From JAVBNU01 sp031551265 (GTDB taxonomy: Bacteria > Cyanobacteriota > Vampirovibrionia > Gastranaerophilales > Gastranaerophilaceae), in contig JAVBNU010000043.1 of NCBI GenBank assembly GCA_031551265.1, forward strand, positions 1 through 64,000: 64,000 nt of DNA. The letters run 5' to 3'. The stretch's first letter is position 1. Every line of letters begins with the position of its first letter. Under the pieces are notes generated by a model. That model was given only the letters and a program-made list of their open reading frames with translations. It did no database searches and was not told the origin of the DNA. The translations under genes and the position numbers were made by a program. Below, one piece after another: positions 28,337 through 36,725 of the stretch.

Positions 28337-28690
28337 TTATCTCCATTTCAAAATATTTTTTTGAATTGCGTAAAATAAGCCAATTAAAAGAATAAGTACG
28401 AAAATTGCTGCCTCAATAAACGCTAATAGTCCAAGCTGCCCGTAAGCCACTGCAAAAGGATACAGCATAATTGTTTCTATATCAAATATCAAAAACAATA
28501 TCGCATACATAAAGAAGTGTGCATTGTACTGTACCCGTGCGTCCGAAAATAGAGGCATTCCACACTCATAATGCATTGTCTTTTCGTCATTTGCTGCTTT
28601 AGGTGACACTATAAAACCTGCTATGATAGCTGCAAATGCAAAAATTACGGAAAAAACTATGAAACAACCTAACGCGACTAATTCTTGCAA
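28337..28690 (-). CDS. nuoA: NADH-quinone oxidoreductase subunit A
   Basis: The ND3-type subunit has three helices and the conserved Y-E-C-G-M-P-L loop, which holds the cysteine used as a conformational marker, and the F-D-I-E-T-[I]-M-L-Y-P-F helix. I set the start at TTG 28690 (117 residues): GAGGAGG lies six bases upstream, whereas a TTG at 28705 would place that ribosome site inside the gene. First gene of the operon, directly behind a good promoter. Confidence 0.92.
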   Translation of the reverse strand: MQELVALGCFIVFSVIFAFAAIIAGFIVSPKAANDEKTMHYECGMPLFSDARVQYNAHFFMYAILFLIFDIETIMLYPFAVAYGQLGLLAFIEAAIFVLILLIGLFYAIQKNILKWR

Positions 28691-28710
28691 GTTCTGCCTC
28701 CTCAATATCT

Positions 28711-28739
28711 ATTATAGTTATACCACGTTTGAGCCAAAA
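28711..28739 (-). promoter_or_regulatory. Promoter of the nuo operon
   Basis: On the minus strand TTTTGG (28734-28739) and a consensus TATAAT (28711-28716) are spaced by 17 bases. The predicted start of transcription is only a few bases ahead of the GAGGAGG ribosome site, giving a very short leader. Confidence 0.65.
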
Positions 28740-28851
28740 AAGAAATATCATTTGGACTATTATTTGTATTAGGTGAAAAATTGAAATTAACTAAATAATA
28801 AGAGATAAACACTGCATAAAACTTAACATTAAAAATTTAAATATAAAACTT

Positions 28852-28890
28852 AAAAAAGCGCTGAACAGTGACGCTCACGCTTTTTTAGTT
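28852..28890. terminator. Terminator-like hairpin in divergent nuoA/orphan gap
   Basis: AAAAAAGCG (28852-28860) pairs with CGCTTTTTT (28878-28886), with GTGA/TCAC pairing inside the loop. It is terminator-shaped both ways, yet both flanking genes point away from it. It may end a short unannotated RNA or insulate the two divergent promoters. The rest of the 315-base gap holds the nuo promoter, the palindrome at 28930 and no frame I can support. Confidence 0.5.
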
Positions 28891-28929
28891 GAGGATAAAT
28901 TAAAATTCATGTAACAAATTGTAACGAAA

Positions 28930-28959
28930 GTATATATAAATTGCGCAATTTATATATAC
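28930..28959. promoter_or_regulatory. Perfect 30-bp palindrome upstream of orphan gene
   Basis: Bases 28930-28944 are the exact reverse complement of 28945-28959, centred on TTGCGCAA. It lies 47 bases before the orphan gene's ATG, within a TATATA-rich tract. It could be a dimeric repressor operator or, if transcribed, a stable 5' leader hairpin controlling mRNA stability. Confidence 0.6.
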
Positions 28960-29005
28960 GATTTGTTTTTATATATATAACATATAAATTTGAAGGAGTA
29001 ATAAC

Positions 29006-29731
29006 ATGACAAACGCAATTGGCAGCGTTACGTCTTCGGCGACCGGCACAAGCAAATATATTCCGGAATTGGCAGTCCATAACCAAAGAATGGCACAAAC
29101 AGGTCATCTGGGAAAAGATATGGGTGCCTGGGCTCTCTTGGTTTATGGAACCAAGGATGACGTATACGGCAATATAAACTTTGCAATTGGTGGAGATTAC
29201 ATGCAGGATACTGCTTGGACAAGCTCTACTGACCAACCCGGAACAAAAGTATACGGTGACGATGGTACTAATGATGCGATGATTATTGACCAAATTAACG
29301 GTACTGCCACACATACAACCTTGCAACAATTAGCCGCAGATAGTGGTATTGGCAGTGATGATGGTACACAAAATTACAGTTATGCGCTATGGGGCGCCGG
29401 CAGCTTACAATTTGTCGCGAACCAGGATGCAGAAGGTGTAGCTCCAGGCTCAGTATCATATGATTTGACGCAGAGCGCATTCTCTTCAAAATGGGCATCA
29501 GAATATGTTGTAAACAACGTTGACTTCACAAAAGTTGTTACAAGCGGTAACCCGACTGACTATGCGAGTGCATTTGCTACGAATATCTTTGCACAATCTA
29601 TGTATACAATCGGTCAATGGGGCTCATTGCTGGATGTTCAAACGCTTAACTCGGCGACATCACAAGCTGACTACTATGCTAAAGCGATTCAATTACTCAG
29701 AACACACGCATTCCCGGTGCCTGAAATGTAA
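29006..29731 (+). CDS. Orphan cysteine-free protein, probably well expressed
   Basis: The 241-residue protein has a near-ideal ribosome site (GAAGGAGTAAT), an elaborate promoter region and a strong terminator, so it is likely abundant. It has no cysteine, few lysines (about seven), and many Asp, Gly, Ser, Thr, Ala and aromatic residues. It has no signal peptide or membrane helix. The N-terminal Ser/Thr/Ala-rich start (S-V-T-S-S-A-T-G-T-S) is followed by a compact-looking domain. Such composition is common in exported or extracellular structural proteins, but I recognise no family. The segment S-A-F-S-S-K-W-A-S-E recalls helical assembly motifs only loosely. Confidence 0.75.
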   Translation: MTNAIGSVTSSATGTSKYIPELAVHNQRMAQTGHLGKDMGAWALLVYGTKDDVYGNINFAIGGDYMQDTAWTSSTDQPGTKVYGDDGTNDAMIIDQINGTATHTTLQQLAADSGIGSDDGTQNYSYALWGAGSLQFVANQDAEGVAPGSVSYDLTQSAFSSKWASEYVVNNVDFTKVVTSGNPTDYASAFATNIFAQSMYTIGQWGSLLDVQTLNSATSQADYYAKAIQLLRTHAFPVPEM

Positions 29732-29750
29732 TCTAAAAATTATATATACG

Positions 29751-29778
29751 AAAAACCGGCAGCAATGTCGGTTTTTTT
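29751..29778. terminator. Terminator between orphan gene and dgkA
   Basis: AAAAACCGGC (29751-29760) pairs with GTCGGTTTTT (29767-29776) including one G-T pair, loop AGCAAT, with T and A runs on both sides. It serves the orphan gene and the convergent dgkA, whose stop codon overlaps its edge. Confidence 0.88.
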
Positions 29779-30154
29779 ATGCAAAAATATTAGTCACTTT
29801 CGATAAGATAATAATGCTGTTTATTGCGACACAGTTGATTGAGCATAATAGTACAGCGCCGGCTGAAATGTCTTTTGACATTTTTACCAAAATGGAATAT
29901 TTGTTTTTATAAACCGCGTCTAGGGCAAATTCGATGCAGGAGTTTATCATTTCTATCAGCAGGACAAGCACTATCGAAAAAGCGCACAGGCAAAACTCAA
30001 CAGCTGTGTATTTCAGCATATAGGCAATTACACAGATTAAACAAAGTATCAGGATTTGGTACTTAAAATTGCGTTGTGACTTGATTGTTACGAGTAATCC
30101 TCTTAGTGCGTGCTGGACACTGCCAAAAAATTTTTTGTTTGTAAATTTAGACAT
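29777..30154 (-). CDS. dgkA: Diacylglycerol / undecaprenol kinase
   Basis: The 125-residue, three-helix membrane kinase carries the DgkA signature I-E-M-I-N-[S/T]-x-I-E (about residues 68-76) and the K-D-I-S-A-G-A-V-L-L helix. The N-terminal A-L-R-G-L-x-x-x-x-x-x-x-R-N-F-K segment matches the Gram-positive/cyanobacterial type, which usually phosphorylates undecaprenol to recycle the cell-wall carrier lipid. Its start overlaps the end of ybeY by eight bases, so it belongs to the pgpH-ybeY-dgkA unit. Confidence 0.93.
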   Translation of the reverse strand: MSKFTNKKFFGSVQHALRGLLVTIKSQRNFKYQILILCLICVIAYMLKYTAVEFCLCAFSIVLVLLIEMINSCIEFALDAVYKNKYSILVKMSKDISAGAVLLCSINCVAINSIIILSKVTNIFA

Positions 30155-30659
30155 TTATTACCTTCAACGACTCTTTCTGTACTTCAACCATAAAATCATA
30201 ATCTTCTTGTGTTAAATGGTCGTAGCCTAGCAAATGTAATATACCGTGGCTTATAATATAGTATAATTCATTTGCGAAAGTAAATCCATTTTTTTTGGCT
30301 TGTTTTTTGATAGTATCAAGTGAGATAATTATTTCACCGAGTGCCGCGTCGCCATCGAGTAAAAATTTAGGTTCAGAATCGGCAAAAAGTGCAAAAGTAA
30401 TAACATCTGTTGGCTCTGGTTTGTTGCGATACTCTGCATTTATGTTTTTTATGTAGTCATCGCTGACCAATAAAATGTCAAAAGAAACGGATTTGAAATC
30501 AAAATTTTTAAGACAAAAATTTTCTCTGATTCTATCTAGTTTGAGCAAAAAGTCCATAATTTTTTCGGTATTGTTTAGAATAGATTTTTCATCTACTAAT
30601 GTTTCAACATCTAACTCACCTTCGTAAATATTCTCAAATCCAATGTCAATCTGTGTCAT
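30147..30659 (-). CDS. ybeY: Endoribonuclease YbeY (16S rRNA maturation)
   Basis: The 170-residue protein has the YbeY metal site H-G-x-L-H-L-x-G-Y-D-H (His138, His142, His148), and upstream P-T-D-V-I-T-F-A and L-G-E-I-I-I-S blocks. It binds zinc and processes the 3' end of 16S rRNA and helps ribosome quality control. It lies between pgpH and dgkA, a neighbourhood seen in many bacteria. Confidence 0.96.
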   Translation of the reverse strand: MTQIDIGFENIYEGELDVETLVDEKSILNNTEKIMDFLLKLDRIRENFCLKNFDFKSVSFDILLVSDDYIKNINAEYRNKPEPTDVITFALFADSEPKFLLDGDAALGEIIISLDTIKKQAKKNGFTFANELYYIISHGILHLLGYDHLTQEDYDFMVEVQKESLKVINV

Positions 30660-30665
30660 AGAGTT

Positions 30666-32813
30666 TTATTCCTGAGGTTTGCTTGACTGCTCTTGCGTTC
30701 TGGTTTTTAGTTCTTTAATAATATCTTCATGATATTTGATTCTCTGGTGGTGTGCAGCACGTAGAATTCGGTTAAAAGTGCCTGCAATAATCTTTAAATC
30801 CTTGAGTGTCAATGGACTGTCAGATAATTGTCCGTCATTTAAACGCTCTTTGATGATTTTATTAATCAGTGCTTCTAATTCTTCCTGGGTGTAGTTTTCG
30901 TGCAGAGTTCTCGCTGCGGCTTCGACAGCATCCGCTATCATCAAGATTGCTGTTTCTTTCATTGCCGGTTTTGGGCCGTTGTAGCGAAATTGTTCTTCCT
31001 GAATATTTTCTTCGCCCTCTTTTTTAAGCGCTTCTGCATAAAAATAGCTGGCAAGTGAGTCTCCGTGATGCTGTAAAATCATATCCTGAATAATTACAGG
31101 CAATCCGTGGTCTTTTGCCAATTCAGAACCATCCTTGGGATGTGCTGTTACAACCATTTTACTCAAACGTGGGTTGATTTTTGAGTGAGGGTTTTCAATT
31201 CCGAAAAACGGTTGGTTCTCAATAAAGAATAAAGGACGTTTTAATTTGCCTATATCGTGATATAACGCTCCAACACGAGCGAGAATCGGGTCAGCATGAA
31301 TCGCTTCGGCTGCGGCTTCGGCCAGATTCGCGACCATGGTTGAATGTGCAAAAGTACCTGGCGCTTCAAGCTGCAAACGTTTGAGTAACGGCTGATTTTG
31401 GTCGCCAAGTTCAGTTAACTCATATGGTGTAATTATTTTGAATACACTCTCGAACAAAGGCATCAGTCCTAAAGCCAGAATACCGCTGCCAAAACAAACA
31501 ACGGCAGCAGTTATGAGGTCGAGAAGAACCTGATTCATCTCTATATCCATCAAGCCTTTTTCAAGCGCGAAAATACTAAGGATTAAAAACACCATTACGA
31601 CTGATGTTTCGATGCCGATTTTTGCTAAGTCAAAACGCTTTGCATATTTTATTTTTGCTATTGAAATTGTTATGAATAATGATACTAAGCTGAATACAAC
31701 CAAAAATTTTGCGGGCATTAAAAACGCAAGACTGATGATTGCTAGCAGAATAAATGTTGCAACGAACGAAATTCGAGGGTTTGTGAGTACTGCAATCAAT
31801 ATCGTGAACATTTGCAGCGGCAAAATGTATATTGAAAGTTCATCAGGTCTAACAGTCGCTAAAATCGCCATAACAAGTGCAAGCATACCCACAATCATCA
31901 AGTGGTTACGGTTAAAATACGGTTTTTCAAAGAAATATAAGTAGTATAAAAATGCCATTATTGATAATGACACAATTGCCAATAAGCCTATGAATGCCTG
32001 ATAATTAAGGTCTAGGACGTTGTATCCTGCTTCTTTTAAAACGGCTCTTTCGAATTTATTAACCGGCTGACCCTCGTATAAAATCTTATCGCCTTTTTGA
32101 AACGTTTTTGTATAAGGCTGGATAGCATCTTCGGCGTTTTTGCGTGCCATTTTGGTTGCTTGTTCGTTGATAACTATATTTGGTACAATTACCTGCTCCA
32201 TAATGCCGGCAACAACACGTGCTTCTGCTGTTTTACCTTTGGTTCCCGTGCCAATATAATTATAAATTATTGAGTTCACAGAAGCTGTGTCAAAATCAGT
32301 ATCAGAAATATGAATTTTTTCCAAAACGCTGTTCAAATCTTCCGTTACCCTTGTGAAAGTCGCATCAATACTTTCAAGAGTGGCATTTAAAAAATAATTT
32401 TTCAAAATATTTTTTTGACTTGGACTGACCATATCGAACAAATTGTCGTATTCTGCGGCTTTGTCGTTATAGGCAATCTTTTTCGACCGTATACGTTCTA
32501 TTGATGCAACAAGCATTTGCAGGTCATTTTTTATATAAGAATCTTCTGCAAGCATTAAAACAGGGTCAACTTTTTGGACAGCTGCTTTTTTCTGCAGCTC
32601 TGTTTTGTATGTGTCAACAACCGTTATTGCCCGGGGTGCGTAGATGTCTTTTTTGCTTGTGCTGTCCTCATTTACAATATTTTGAAATAAAAAATATCTC
32701 AAAGATAAAGTAAGTGTGAATAAAAAAGCGAATAAAAGAACCGCTAAAATATTTATTGCTTTTTTTGATTTTAAATCATCAACTATTGATTGAATAGAAC
32801 GTTTTTTTAACAT
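30666..32813 (-). CDS. pgpH: 7TM HD-domain phosphohydrolase (PgpH-type, c-di-AMP)
   Basis: The 715-residue protein has one N-terminal helix, a ~230-residue extracytoplasmic 7TMR-HDED domain, about seven membrane helices and a C-terminal HD domain. The HD motifs are visible: G-T-F-A-H-S near residue 487, Y-H-D-I-G-K near 519 and the V-T-A-H-P-K / L-Q-H-H-G-D segments after it. PgpH proteins hydrolyse cyclic di-AMP, so this suggests c-di-AMP signalling. The gene heads the ybeY-dgkA unit, 67 bases after kdsB. Confidence 0.92.
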   Translation of the reverse strand: MLKKRSIQSIVDDLKSKKAINILAVLLFAFLFTLTLSLRYFLFQNIVNEDSTSKKDIYAPRAITVVDTYKTELQKKAAVQKVDPVLMLAEDSYIKNDLQMLVASIERIRSKKIAYNDKAAEYDNLFDMVSPSQKNILKNYFLNATLESIDATFTRVTEDLNSVLEKIHISDTDFDTASVNSIIYNYIGTGTKGKTAEARVVAGIMEQVIVPNIVINEQATKMARKNAEDAIQPYTKTFQKGDKILYEGQPVNKFERAVLKEAGYNVLDLNYQAFIGLLAIVSLSIMAFLYYLYFFEKPYFNRNHLMIVGMLALVMAILATVRPDELSIYILPLQMFTILIAVLTNPRISFVATFILLAIISLAFLMPAKFLVVFSLVSLFITISIAKIKYAKRFDLAKIGIETSVVMVFLILSIFALEKGLMDIEMNQVLLDLITAAVVCFGSGILALGLMPLFESVFKIITPYELTELGDQNQPLLKRLQLEAPGTFAHSTMVANLAEAAAEAIHADPILARVGALYHDIGKLKRPLFFIENQPFFGIENPHSKINPRLSKMVVTAHPKDGSELAKDHGLPVIIQDMILQHHGDSLASYFYAEALKKEGEENIQEEQFRYNGPKPAMKETAILMIADAVEAAARTLHENYTQEELEALINKIIKERLNDGQLSDSPLTLKDLKIIAGTFNRILRAAHHQRIKYHEDIIKELKTRTQEQSSKPQE

Positions 32814-32880
32814 AATAATCTCTCATTATAAAATCTTTGTTATTCATTATGGCATAAATAAATTATTATGCATCAACCTC

Positions 32881-33609
32881 TTATTTGACAAAGGTTGCTG
32901 CAAATTTGTCTAAATCTTCTTGTGTGTCAATGCCAACGGGCTTACAATCAACCACAGCTGTAATAATTTTCATGCCGGCTTGCAGTGCACGAAGCTGCTC
33001 AAGACTCTCTGCTTTTTCAAGCATTGATGGTGCAAGTTTCGTCATTTTAAATAGTGAATTACGTTTATAGCCATAAATCCCCATATGGCCGTAGAATATG
33101 CAGTCAGTTATGTTTCTTTCATAAGGGATTTTTGAACGCGAAAAGTAAAGCGCAAAACCGTTATCGTCAGTCACGCATTTCACTGTGTTCGGGTTGTCTA
33201 ATTCTTCTTTGTCTTTGATAACGCGTATTAGTGTTGATATTTCAGCATCAGAATTTTTGATGGCTTTGATTACTTCGTCGATACTCTCAGGCGTAATCAT
33301 CGGCTCATCGCCTTGTAAATTAATGACATATTCAAATTCAGGATGTCTTTCTGCAATTTCTGCGATTCTGTCACTGCCGCTTTGATGATTTTCTGATGTC
33401 ATTTCAACATTTGCGCCAAAACTTTTGGCTTCATTATAAATTAATTCATGATCAGTTGCTATAATCACATCATCAGCTAATTTTGCACCCTTAGCTTTTT
33501 CCCAAACCCACTGGACGATAGATTTACCTTCAACTTTTATTAATGCTTTGGCGTTTAGCCTTGTTGAACCGTATCTTGCCGGGATTAATATCGCACATTT
33601 ACCACTCAT
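32881..33609 (-). CDS. kdsB: 3-deoxy-manno-octulosonate cytidylyltransferase
   Basis: The 242-residue enzyme activates Kdo with CTP for lipopolysaccharide core synthesis. The CTP-binding I-P-A-R-Y-G-S-T-R-L..K-A-L (residues 9-23) and L-Q-G-D-E-P (98-103) motifs are intact, as is H-x-S-G-S-D-R-I-A-E. Length is normal (E. coli 248). It implies an LPS-bearing outer membrane. It follows prmA closely with AGAAGGAG before the ATG. Confidence 0.96.
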   Translation of the reverse strand: MSGKCAILIPARYGSTRLNAKALIKVEGKSIVQWVWEKAKGAKLADDVIIATDHELIYNEAKSFGANVEMTSENHQSGSDRIAEIAERHPEFEYVINLQGDEPMITPESIDEVIKAIKNSDAEISTLIRVIKDKEELDNPNTVKCVTDDNGFALYFSRSKIPYERNITDCIFYGHMGIYGYKRNSLFKMTKLAPSMLEKAESLEQLRALQAGMKIITAVVDCKPVGIDTQEDLDKFAATFVK

Positions 33610-33631
33610 AACTTATCTCCTTCTAACTCTT

Positions 33632-34537
33632 TTATTTTTGAACAATTATTGCTACCCATTGGTCTTTTTGTATAATTTCAATTATTTTCAAATTATTTTT
33701 GAGAACTGCATCTTTAACAATGTCTTGCTTCGTATCAAGAATACCACTTAAAACTAATTTTGCACCATCTTTCATTATGCGTGCTAAATCGCACATAATA
33801 TCTGCAAGCACGTTGTGAAGAATATTGGCGGTTATGAAATCAAATTGTTCATTTAGTTTGTCGATTTCTTGGTGTAAAAAAGTACAATTTTTGATATTAT
33901 TTATTTTTGCATTTTCTTCTGCAACTTCAACAGCCACTGGGTCATTGTCGATACCTATTACTTTACTCGCGCCGAATAATGAAGCTGCGATGGCTAAAAT
34001 TCCTGAACCTGTGCCGATATCAGCGACGGTGTCAGCTTTTTGCATATATTTTTCAATCGCCATTACACAGAGCTGGGTAGTTGCATGTGTACCTGTGCCA
34101 AAAGCTGCACCCGGATCAATGTTTATGACGATTTCATCGTTCACTTTTTGATAATCTATCCAGCTTGGTGAAATAACAACTTTGTCGGTTATCTTTGTCG
34201 GCTGCCAGTTTTCTTTCCACTTTTTTGACCAGTCCTGATTTTCAACAGGCTTAATCGTGACGTTCCAGTCACCTAAATACTCTTTGGAAATCCCGTTGTC
34301 TAACAATTCATTATAGGCAGATTTTAGGACAGTCTCAATCTCATCAAAAGTCATTTCATCCTGAACGATATAACCTTTGACGTAATCCTCAGTTGTCGAA
34401 ATCAGCTCTAAATCTTTGTAGGCTTCTTCTGAGGTTACAATGCCCTCACAATCGAAATTCGAAAACAAAACATCACTCGCAAGCTCAGAACATGCAGGAT
34501 TGATTTTTATAGAAACCTCAAGATAATCCTTGCTCAT
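33632..34537 (-). CDS. prmA: Ribosomal protein L11 methyltransferase
   Basis: The 301-residue protein has an N-terminal ferredoxin-like domain and a class I methyltransferase domain. P-G-A-A-F-G-T-G-T-H (142-151) and D-I-G-T-G-S-G-I-L-A-I-A-A (from 173) are diagnostic of PrmA, and N-I-L follows for the substrate loop. It trimethylates ribosomal protein L11. Its ATG shares one base with the accA stop. Confidence 0.95.
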   Translation of the reverse strand: MSKDYLEVSIKINPACSELASDVLFSNFDCEGIVTSEEAYKDLELISTTEDYVKGYIVQDEMTFDEIETVLKSAYNELLDNGISKEYLGDWNVTIKPVENQDWSKKWKENWQPTKITDKVVISPSWIDYQKVNDEIVINIDPGAAFGTGTHATTQLCVMAIEKYMQKADTVADIGTGSGILAIAASLFGASKVIGIDNDPVAVEVAEENAKINNIKNCTFLHQEIDKLNEQFDFITANILHNVLADIMCDLARIMKDGAKLVLSGILDTKQDIVKDAVLKNNLKIIEIIQKDQWVAIIVQK

Positions 34538-35490
34538 TACTGATGAAAAACACCCATTCTTCTGAATTTGTTGTATCTATCTTCTTTCAGCTGTTCAGCA
34601 GACATTTGTGACAGTTCATTAATGTTTTCAGTAATTGCATTTTTGAGGTTTTCAGCCATATATTGATGGTCGTAGTGCGCGCCGCCTAAAGGCTCTTTGA
34701 TAACTCCATCAATTACATTCAAGCACATCAAGTCGTCAGCTGTGATTTTGAGTGCATCAGCAGCTTTTGAAGCAAAGGACGCGTCACGGAACAATATAGA
34801 AGCACAACCCTCAGGTGAAATAACTGTGTAATAAGAATGTTCAAGCATAAGAACTTTATTAGCAACTGCAAGACCTAAAGCACCACCGGAACATCCCTCG
34901 CCTGTGATAATCGCAATGATAGGAACATCAAGTTTCGCCATTTCTTTCAAATTTGTAGCAATTGCAATACCTTGAGCAGTTTCCTCTGCTTTAATGCCTG
35001 GATAAGCGCCCGGTGTGTCGATTAACGTTATAATCGGCATATTGAAGCGGTTAGCGTGGTAGAAAAGTCTTAATGCTTTTCTATAGCCTTGTGGCTGTGG
35101 CATACCGAAATTGTATTCTAAATTTTCTTTTGTTGTTTTGCCTTTTTGTGTACCGATTATCATAACAGGCTTACCGTCAATTCTCGCAACACCGCCGACA
35201 ATAGCTTTATCATCGCTGCCTTCACGGTCGCCGTGCATTTCAATAAAATCGGTAGCAATTAAATTTATATAGTCCAAAAAATTCGGGCGTTCAGAGTGTC
35301 TCGCAATTTGCAGCTTTTGCACCGGCTTCAAATTGTCGTACAATTCTTTTTTGTATTCTGAGATTTGTTGTTGAAACGTATCTATTTCTGTTTGTAGATT
35401 CATGCCTTCTTCCGAACTTAGTTTTTTTAATTCTTCAATCTTTGCTTCCATTTTATATATCGGTTTTTCAAAATCGAGTATTGTCATCAT
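34537..35490 (-). CDS. accA: Acetyl-CoA carboxylase carboxyltransferase subunit alpha
   Basis: The 317-residue protein matches AccA in length and in its blocks: an N-terminal coiled part, H-G-D-R-x-x-x-D-D-x-A-I-V-G-G, G-x-P-x-P-x-G-Y-R-K-A-L-R and L-I-D-T-P-G-A-Y-P-G. With AccD it transfers carboxyl from biotin to acetyl-CoA, making malonyl-CoA for fatty acids. It lies 17 bases after accD. Two adjacent ATGs are possible starts. Confidence 0.97.
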   Translation of the reverse strand: MMTILDFEKPIYKMEAKIEELKKLSSEEGMNLQTEIDTFQQQISEYKKELYDNLKPVQKLQIARHSERPNFLDYINLIATDFIEMHGDREGSDDKAIVGGVARIDGKPVMIIGTQKGKTTKENLEYNFGMPQPQGYRKALRLFYHANRFNMPIITLIDTPGAYPGIKAEETAQGIAIATNLKEMAKLDVPIIAIITGEGCSGGALGLAVANKVLMLEHSYYTVISPEGCASILFRDASFASKAADALKITADDLMCLNVIDGVIKEPLGGAHYDHQYMAENLKNAITENINELSQMSAEQLKEDRYNKFRRMGVFHQ

Positions 35491-35507
35491 CCGTCCCTTA
35501 ATTTTAT

Positions 35508-36371
35508 CTATTGTTTGTGTAATTTAATGAGTGTTGATAAAGTATTTTTTAAGTCTTGTCGTTTTGATATTATGTCAATTTGACCGAATTTCATAAGATA
35601 TTCAGCCGTTTGGAAATCCGACGGGAGTTTTTGTCTGATAGTTTGCTCAATAACTCTGCGTCCTGCAAATCCTATTCTGGCGCCTTGCTCAGCGATAATA
35701 ATATCGCCGATGGTTCCGAAACTTGCTGTAACACCACCAAAAGTCGGCTCCGTTAATACTGTGATATATAGCAATTTTGCGTCATTCATTCTGGCAACTG
35801 CGCAGCTTGTTTTAGCCATTTGCATTAAGCTCAAAACACTTTCCTGCATTCTTGCGCCGCCTGATGCTGTAATCGCAATCATCGGAATTTTACGTTTTAG
35901 GGCTTCTTCAATGATTAGTGTAACTTTTTCCCCAACGACACTGCCCATTGAGCCGCCCATATAGTCAAAATCCATAACAGCCATTGCAACTTCATTACCG
36001 TCAATTTTACCTGTGCCAACGATTACGGCCTCATCTAAGTCTGTTTTTTCTTTCGCTTTTTTTTGGCGGTCGACATAAGACTCGGTATCGTAAAATTGCA
36101 GTGGATCAGCAGCGGTAATGTTTGAGTACATTTCTTCAAAATTGCCATCATCAATCAGCTGTAAAATGCGTTCTCGTGCGCCAATTCTGAAATGGTATTC
36201 ACATTTAGGACACACATTCATATTGGATTCAATTTCTTTTTTAGGTATTTGGCTATTGCAATTAAAGCATTTAATCCAAAGTTTGCCTACACTATCGTCG
36301 ATTTTGACTTCTGTGCTGCGTGATGCAATTTGTTCTTCCTTGCGCTTTTCGATCCAATCTTTTAACAACAT
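35508..36371 (-). CDS. accD: Acetyl-CoA carboxylase carboxyltransferase subunit beta
   Basis: The 287-residue protein has the AccD zinc finger (Cys35, Cys38, Cys54, Cys57) followed by the crotonase-type carboxyltransferase domain with A-S-G-G-A-R-M-Q-E-S and P-T-F-G-G-V-T-A-S-F. It is the first gene of a probable accD-accA-prmA-kdsB run. GGGAAG is upstream of its ATG, and a small inverted repeat (TGTAAATG at 36438, CATTTACA at 36459) lies in the leader or promoter region. Confidence 0.97.
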   Translation of the reverse strand: MLLKDWIEKRKEEQIASRSTEVKIDDSVGKLWIKCFNCNSQIPKKEIESNMNVCPKCEYHFRIGARERILQLIDDGNFEEMYSNITAADPLQFYDTESYVDRQKKAKEKTDLDEAVIVGTGKIDGNEVAMAVMDFDYMGGSMGSVVGEKVTLIIEEALKRKIPMIAITASGGARMQESVLSLMQMAKTSCAVARMNDAKLLYITVLTEPTFGGVTASFGTIGDIIIAEQGARIGFAGRRVIEQTIRQKLPSDFQTAEYLMKFGQIDIISKRQDLKNTLSTLIKLHKQ

Positions 36372-36538
36372 TGATGCTTCCCATTTAATTATTTATTCAA
36401 TTTGTATTATAGCCCTAAAAAAAAAATATAACCACATTGTAAATGCAGGAGAAAAAAACATTTACATTACTTTATGAGTGTTTATTCTAGACGCTGTGTT
36501 TTTTTGCCACTTGTCTAATAATACAATTTGGTGTAAAC

Positions 36539-36674
36539 GTAGGGTGGTGCTTTAGCCCACCGAACATTAAGGCAAAAAATACACTGTATCAATAATCTTG
36601 CGGTACAGTAGTGTGATCTGTACCCTACAGCTGTACCTCCTTCAGCTAAGTTGGTGGGCAATAGCCCACCCTAC
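36539..36674. repeat. Intergenic element with GTAGGGTGGGC-type inverted arms
   Basis: The 354-base gap between accD and the GNAT-like gene has no supported frame. It holds two inverted arms (36539-36561 and 36653-36674), each itself a hairpin of GGTGGGC/GCCCACC type ending in CCCTAC. Between them is a GTACAG..CTGTAC inverted pair. The right arm is nearly identical to 37673-37694. Arms of this kind are dispersed in many bacterial genomes and may be non-autonomous mobile elements. Confidence 0.8.
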
Positions 36675-36725
36675 ACTACTATTTGAGCGATGCACAAAAC
36701 GCATTCTACTTTGTATTTTTTAGAA

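Noticed and set aside
28706..29005. tRNA or riboswitch in the divergent gap
   Set aside because: No cloverleaf or GGTTCGA-type T-arm and no known aptamer pattern was seen; only hairpins and a palindrome.
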